Origin: Rahnella laticis
Lineage (GTDB): Bacteria > Pseudomonadota > Gammaproteobacteria > Enterobacterales > Enterobacteriaceae
Reading direction: 5' to 3'
DNA length: 64,000 bases
Assembly (NCBI RefSeq): GCF_015644585.1
Contig: NZ_JADOBI010000002.1
Span: forward strand, 248,001 to 312,000
The notes under the pieces: model-generated
Database searches by the model: none
Seen by the model: only the letters and a program-made list of their open reading frames with translations
Told to the model about the DNA's origin: nothing
Shown: in pieces, positions 59,873-64,000 of the stretch
Layout: every line of letters starts with the position of its first letter
How positions within the stretch are numbered: position 1 is the first letter of the stretch
Position numbers and translations under genes: made by a program

Positions 59873-61230
59873 ACCGGTCTGCCTTGCTGATACTGGCCAG
59901 CGGCGTGTGGCCGTCGTTACCGCTTTACGCCGCCTGTCTGACGAATTCCGACACGGTGATTTTCGCGCAAGCGTCCTACGTCAGCAGACAACCGCCGGTC
60001 TGGCAGATTGACGGGAAAAACCCGTATGCCGCGAACAATGCGTTTAATGATATCGCGGTGAATTACCGTAACGATTGCACGCTGGTTGAAGACAAGCTGG
60101 ACGTAGATTTCTCGCTGCTCGGCCTGGCCTATTATCCGTATAAAAGCCCCGGAGCCTTTGAGAAAGACGACCACCGCCTGCGGGCGCTGATCGATAAACT
60201 TCGTCTTTCTTATACGCCGACAGAAAGCCTCCGGCTGGACGTCGGTAAGCTCCGGCCTAAAGGCGGCGCTTTCTACCTGAAATCCCCGGCCAGCCTGCTC
60301 AGCAATTACAGCGCCGGGTTCAAGGCCACGCGCATTCATTCACCTGACATGAAACCGCTCTATACCGATGCGTTTTGGGGCGCGGTGCTGGCGCAGGATA
60401 CGCTTGCTTACTCGCTGTCGTTAACCGCGGCGCCACGGCTCACGCAGCCCGGCCCGCGCTATGAATCTTCGGGAAACTGGAATGCGCTGGCCCGTTCCAA
60501 TGCCAGCGACCGCTATCTGCTGACGTACACGGATTACCGGTTTGGTGACAGCACGCCCTCGGTGAGCCTGATGACGGGCGATAAAAAATCGGTCGCCGTG
60601 GCGCAAACGCTGAACGTGACGCCGCAGTTCATTCTGAACACCGAGCTGGCCTACCATTTTCAACAGCAATGGCGGCACTTAGACGAAAATAGTGCGCGCG
60701 ACGTGGAGCATTACCGTTTTCCGGATTCCCTTTACAGCGCAAAGGATGACGATGGCGTCGAGCTGGCGCTCGGAATGCAATACACCACCGATCGCTTCTG
60801 TCAGTTTGGCCTCGAATATTACTTTCAAAGTGAAGGCTATTCTTCCGCACAGTGGGACAAACAAACGGACCTCATTAAATTCCTGAACCAGAGGACGAAT
60901 TACGCGCCGTTGGACCGGGCATTTGACGCCTACAAATATCTGATGGCGTCTGAAGTCTACAACGCGTCCAGCCAGGGAAACCTGCTGGGAAAACATTATC
61001 TCAACGCTTACGGCAGCTACCTGATGGATGACCAGTCCTCGGTGCAGCCTTTTGCGGTGATGAATTTACAGGACAAGAGTGCGACGGTCGGCCTGAATAT
61101 CAACAAACCGCTGAACCCGCGGCTTGAACTTTATGGCGGTCTTTACACCGCATTTGGAAAGAGTGATTCGGAGTTTGCTTTATTCGGCGAAACTCTCGGC
61201 ACTTATCTGGGTTTTAAGTATCACCTCTAG
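59869..61230 (+). CDS. Outer-membrane beta-barrel protein candidate of the lipid cluster
   Basis: 453 aa starting at TTG 59869, overlapping the LolA-like stop (TTGA). A Sec signal peptide ends at LYA. The mature chain is full of alternating amphipathic strands with aromatic girdles (DNASDRYLLTYTDYRF is typical of the central part) and ends in YLGFKYHL, as expected for a porin-like barrel. It contains few cysteines. No named family recognised. It probably receives or anchors the lipid at the outer membrane, or exposes it at the surface. Confidence 0.75.
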   Translation: MNRSALLILASGVWPSLPLYAACLTNSDTVIFAQASYVSRQPPVWQIDGKNPYAANNAFNDIAVNYRNDCTLVEDKLDVDFSLLGLAYYPYKSPGAFEKDDHRLRALIDKLRLSYTPTESLRLDVGKLRPKGGAFYLKSPASLLSNYSAGFKATRIHSPDMKPLYTDAFWGAVLAQDTLAYSLSLTAAPRLTQPGPRYESSGNWNALARSNASDRYLLTYTDYRFGDSTPSVSLMTGDKKSVAVAQTLNVTPQFILNTELAYHFQQQWRHLDENSARDVEHYRFPDSLYSAKDDDGVELALGMQYTTDRFCQFGLEYYFQSEGYSSAQWDKQTDLIKFLNQRTNYAPLDRAFDAYKYLMASEVYNASSQGNLLGKHYLNAYGSYLMDDQSSVQPFAVMNLQDKSATVGLNINKPLNPRLELYGGLYTAFGKSDSEFALFGETLGTYLGFKYHL

Positions 61231-61251
61231 GTGATTCACAGGGACAGAGAG

Positions 61252-62193
61252 ATGGACATAAACGCAACAAAACCGGTTGTCTTATTATTTGCCGGGCAGG
61301 GGAATCCGGTCATCGGGATGGGATCTGATTTATGGGATACCAGTGCCGAAACCCGTCGTATCTGGGATTGCGCCAGTGATATTTCCGGGCTGGATATTCG
61401 CCGCCTGTGTGCCAGAGGGCCGATGACGCGGCTGGTTCAGACCCCCGTGCAGCAAATTGCCGTGACGGCCATTAACACCATGCTTTTTACCCTTTATCGC
61501 GAAAGTCACGGCGATGTGATCTTCTCCGGTGCCTGCGGTCACAGCGTGGGGGAATATTCCGCGTTTTACGCCGCCGGAGCCCTCACGCTGGAGGATTTAT
61601 TCCGGGTCATTCATTTCCGTTCCACGCTGATGCACGACCTGAGCCTCGCCAGTAAAGGGAGCATGCTGGTGGTGAAGGGCTGTGACCGGGCGGGTCTGAC
61701 TGCATTGCTCGCGCAAAAAGGCATTGAGGCAGAAATAAGCTGCGATAACAGCCGTAAGCAACAGGTGATCGGCGGTACGCTGACCGCGCTGCGCGACGCC
61801 GGTCAGGCGGTTGCCGGCGCCGGGCTTGAGTGCACCAAACCCGGCGTGAGCGGGGCGTGGCATACCCGTCTGATGAACAGCGGCGTTCAGCCTATGCGCG
61901 ATTTTCTGGCTGGCGTGGATATCAGGCCGCCACAGTTTGACGTGCTGATGAACGTTACCGGTTTGCCCGAAACAAATCCTGAAATCATCAGGGAAAATCT
62001 GTCCCTGCATCTGACGCACTCCGTGCAATGGACCGCGTCAATGGATCACTTTCTGGATAAGCCTGCGCCGGTGCAATTTGCCGAGATCAGCAACAAAGCC
62101 TATCTGATTCATTTACTCCATGATTTCGCAAAATTCACCTCTGAAATGGCGGTACATTGCAAAACTGATGGCACAGTGAGTGGCGTGAAATGA
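61252..62193 (+). CDS. Malonyl-CoA:ACP transacylase (FabD-like)
   Basis: 313 aa from ATG 61252 (AGGGACAGAG upstream); the open frame begins at GTG 61231. Motifs: LLFAGQG (12-18), catalytic Ser 98 in GHSVGE, Arg 123 (HFRSTLMHD) and His 204 (GAWHTRL), at nearly the same positions as in E. coli FabD. It loads malonyl units from CoA onto the ACP for chain extension. Analogous to CylD. It overlaps the last gene of the cluster by ATGA. Confidence 0.92.
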   Translation: MDINATKPVVLLFAGQGNPVIGMGSDLWDTSAETRRIWDCASDISGLDIRRLCARGPMTRLVQTPVQQIAVTAINTMLFTLYRESHGDVIFSGACGHSVGEYSAFYAAGALTLEDLFRVIHFRSTLMHDLSLASKGSMLVVKGCDRAGLTALLAQKGIEAEISCDNSRKQQVIGGTLTALRDAGQAVAGAGLECTKPGVSGAWHTRLMNSGVQPMRDFLAGVDIRPPQFDVLMNVTGLPETNPEIIRENLSLHLTHSVQWTASMDHFLDKPAPVQFAEISNKAYLIHLLHDFAKFTSEMAVHCKTDGTVSGVK

Positions 62194-63194
62194 CCCCCGA
62201 TTATGCAAAATTTGTCCGCTTTCAGGATAAAAGGTTCATCCCGTTTATCTACGTTATCCTGTTCGTTGTGCTGGGGTTTTACTGGAAAAATAACGCCTTT
62301 TCCTTTACTTCCCGTGATGCGGGGGTGATCAGCGTGATTCTGGCGATCACGCTCTTTACGCTGCTGCACGAACTGAAAGCGTACTGGGCCTACAGCTATG
62401 TGATTAACCGCATTAATCTGGATGCCCTGAAAGGCAGAAGCTGCTCAACAATCACGGCGTTTTTCGCCAGACCTGCGGTCGTCAGCGTTTGTTCTGTTCT
62501 CTTTTTCTGGCTGATGGCGCAGGCGTGTTTACGGTTGCCCGCGAGCCGGTTCAGCATGGTTTATCTGTACCTGATATCACCGGTTTTCATGTACCTGGTT
62601 TTCAGAACGGTGCGGCGGGTTTATATCCGCCAGGTGCTGACCGGCATGAGCAGCACGGTGAGTTTCAGGAATATCTATCAGTACACCGGTTATTACGTTG
62701 CAGTGAATACCGCGCTCAATCTGCTTTCGGTCAGCCCGTTGCAGGCGAACCCGGCGTTTTCCTTCAGCGAGGGGTATTTTTCCGCCAGACTGATGATTGC
62801 TATGCTGATCCTCTGCGGCGTCGTGCTGGCGATAAACCTGGCGTTTTCGCGTCTTTCTAAACGCTACCTGTTTCTGGGACGTATCTTTCTGAAAGAGATC
62901 ACCATCTATTCTGCTCCGCCGGTGCCCTTCGGTCGGTTTATCAGCAAGCCCTTTTTCGTCCGGATAATACTGTTAGCGACGGTACAGGCGGGGTGGATAT
63001 TCATTCTGAGTTTCATTGCAGGTGGCCTTACTGTCAGCATGCCGTTCGTGGTGTATTTCCTGCTGTGCTATCTGCCTTGTCTGATGTATCACTTCCTGCA
63101 TGTTTACGCGTACTGGCTTAAAGAGTTTCACTTGTCCTGCGATATGTATTTTCGCTACGAGAGTTTTATGCAGCGTAAAAGCCTGAATATGTAG
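62190..63194 (+). CDS. Polytopic membrane protein of unknown function, last gene of the cluster
   Basis: 334 aa with seven to eight hydrophobic segments (FIPFIYVILFVVLGFYW near residue 16; SVISVILAITLFTLLHEL-like second segment; final pair near 265-305). I recognise no family. The C-terminal cytoplasmic or periplasmic tail has a His/Tyr/Asp-rich patch (HFLHVYAYWLKEFHLSCDMY). Coupling to the transacylase gene (ATGA) implies a cluster role, for example joining the acyl chain to its head group at the membrane or flipping the product. That is inference. A terminator follows directly. Confidence 0.75.
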   Translation: MTPDYAKFVRFQDKRFIPFIYVILFVVLGFYWKNNAFSFTSRDAGVISVILAITLFTLLHELKAYWAYSYVINRINLDALKGRSCSTITAFFARPAVVSVCSVLFFWLMAQACLRLPASRFSMVYLYLISPVFMYLVFRTVRRVYIRQVLTGMSSTVSFRNIYQYTGYYVAVNTALNLLSVSPLQANPAFSFSEGYFSARLMIAMLILCGVVLAINLAFSRLSKRYLFLGRIFLKEITIYSAPPVPFGRFISKPFFVRIILLATVQAGWIFILSFIAGGLTVSMPFVVYFLLCYLPCLMYHFLHVYAYWLKEFHLSCDMYFRYESFMQRKSLNM

Positions 63195-63202
63195 AAATAA
63201 AA

Positions 63203-63230
63203 AACCTCCGTTGAGCGCCGGAGGTTTTTT
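63203..63230 (+). terminator. Terminator at the end of the TPS-lipid cluster (bidirectional)
   Basis: ACCTCCG-TTGAGCGC-CGGAGGT with an A-run before and a T-run after, so it can stop transcription from both the cluster and the convergent ampC gene. Confidence 0.9.
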
Positions 63231-63297
63231 TTATATCAGACGGATGCCCGTTTGTTACGGGGTTTCATACGGGAGTGCCGCATCGTCTTATTACTGA

Positions 63298-64000
<703 letters not shown>

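Noticed and set aside
48372-63194. Ordinary aryl polyene cluster
   Set aside because: KS-CLF-like and LolA-like proteins fit, but there is no aromatic starter enzyme, no MMPL exporter, no thioesterase or lysophospholipid acyltransferase, and there is a GcvT-like protein and an ABC exporter that aryl polyene loci lack.

Overview
The window looks like a chromosomal segment of an enterobacterium (Enterobacterales, most likely Yersiniaceae, for example a Rahnella/Ewingella/Serratia-type genome). The reasons are the E. coli-like BamA, PqiABC, DigH and AmpC sequences, Fur and PadR/YqjI-type regulation, and the moderately high-GC coding background. The genus is an inference from protein style only. 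No rRNA, tRNA, CRISPR array, IS element or prophage was recognised.

Layout. (1) 1-2.9 kb: the end of a Dpp-type peptide/metal ABC importer operon (BCDF order, first gene cut by the window edge). (2) 3.0-3.8 kb: a TacAT-type RHH/GNAT toxin-antitoxin pair with two mirror-image palindromic operators. (3) 3.9-11.1 kb, minus strand: an EamA exporter, then a five-gene ABC importer operon with a fused permease and an embedded MFS exporter, resembling opine-metallophore (Cnt) transport. (4) 11.4-13.8 kb: a full-length BamA-like protein outside the usual bamA neighbourhood. (5) 14.1-20.3 kb, minus: a tripartite RND efflux operon behind a PadR regulator. (6) 20.6-24.7 kb, minus: a Pqi-type MCE lipid-transport operon (PqiA split in two) led by a DUF3313 lipoprotein. 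(7) 24.8-27.1 kb: an AT-rich insert with two orphan proteins. (8) 27.2-42.4 kb: mixed accessory and housekeeping genes, including an orphan TRAP binding protein, SDRs, a frameshifted LysR gene, an aldo/keto reductase, a Fur-boxed TonB receptor, TetR, a siderophore-interacting protein, a tannase-family esterase, PadR, DigH, and a methionine aminopeptidase paired with a ParD-like protein.

(9) 42.5-63.2 kb is the most striking part. A FimB/FimE-like recombinase and a hairpin-rich AT-rich leader precede a long plus-strand gene train. It begins with a two-partner secretion pair (TpsA exoprotein, TpsB transporter) and continues with a complete dedicated type II fatty-acid/polyketide set: phosphopantetheinyl transferase, ketoreductase, dehydratase, ACP, a fused active-KS/inactive-KS (KS-CLF-like) protein, another KS, a KS-like protein and a malonyl transacylase. 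Interleaved are a GcvT-like protein, a LolD-like ATPase, an FtsX/LolE-like permease, a LolA-like carrier, an outer-membrane beta-barrel candidate and a polytopic membrane protein. There is no enoyl reductase and no aromatic-starter gene. The gene kit closely parallels the Streptococcus agalactiae cyl operon (granadaene: CylD, CylG, AcpC, CylZ, CylA/B, CylF, CylI, CylK), with KS-CLF and LolA features shared with Gram-negative aryl polyene loci. I infer a polyene-type lipid made in the cytoplasm and moved to the outer membrane, possibly coordinated with, or attached to, the TpsA exoprotein. (10) The window ends inside an ampC class C beta-lactamase gene on the minus strand.
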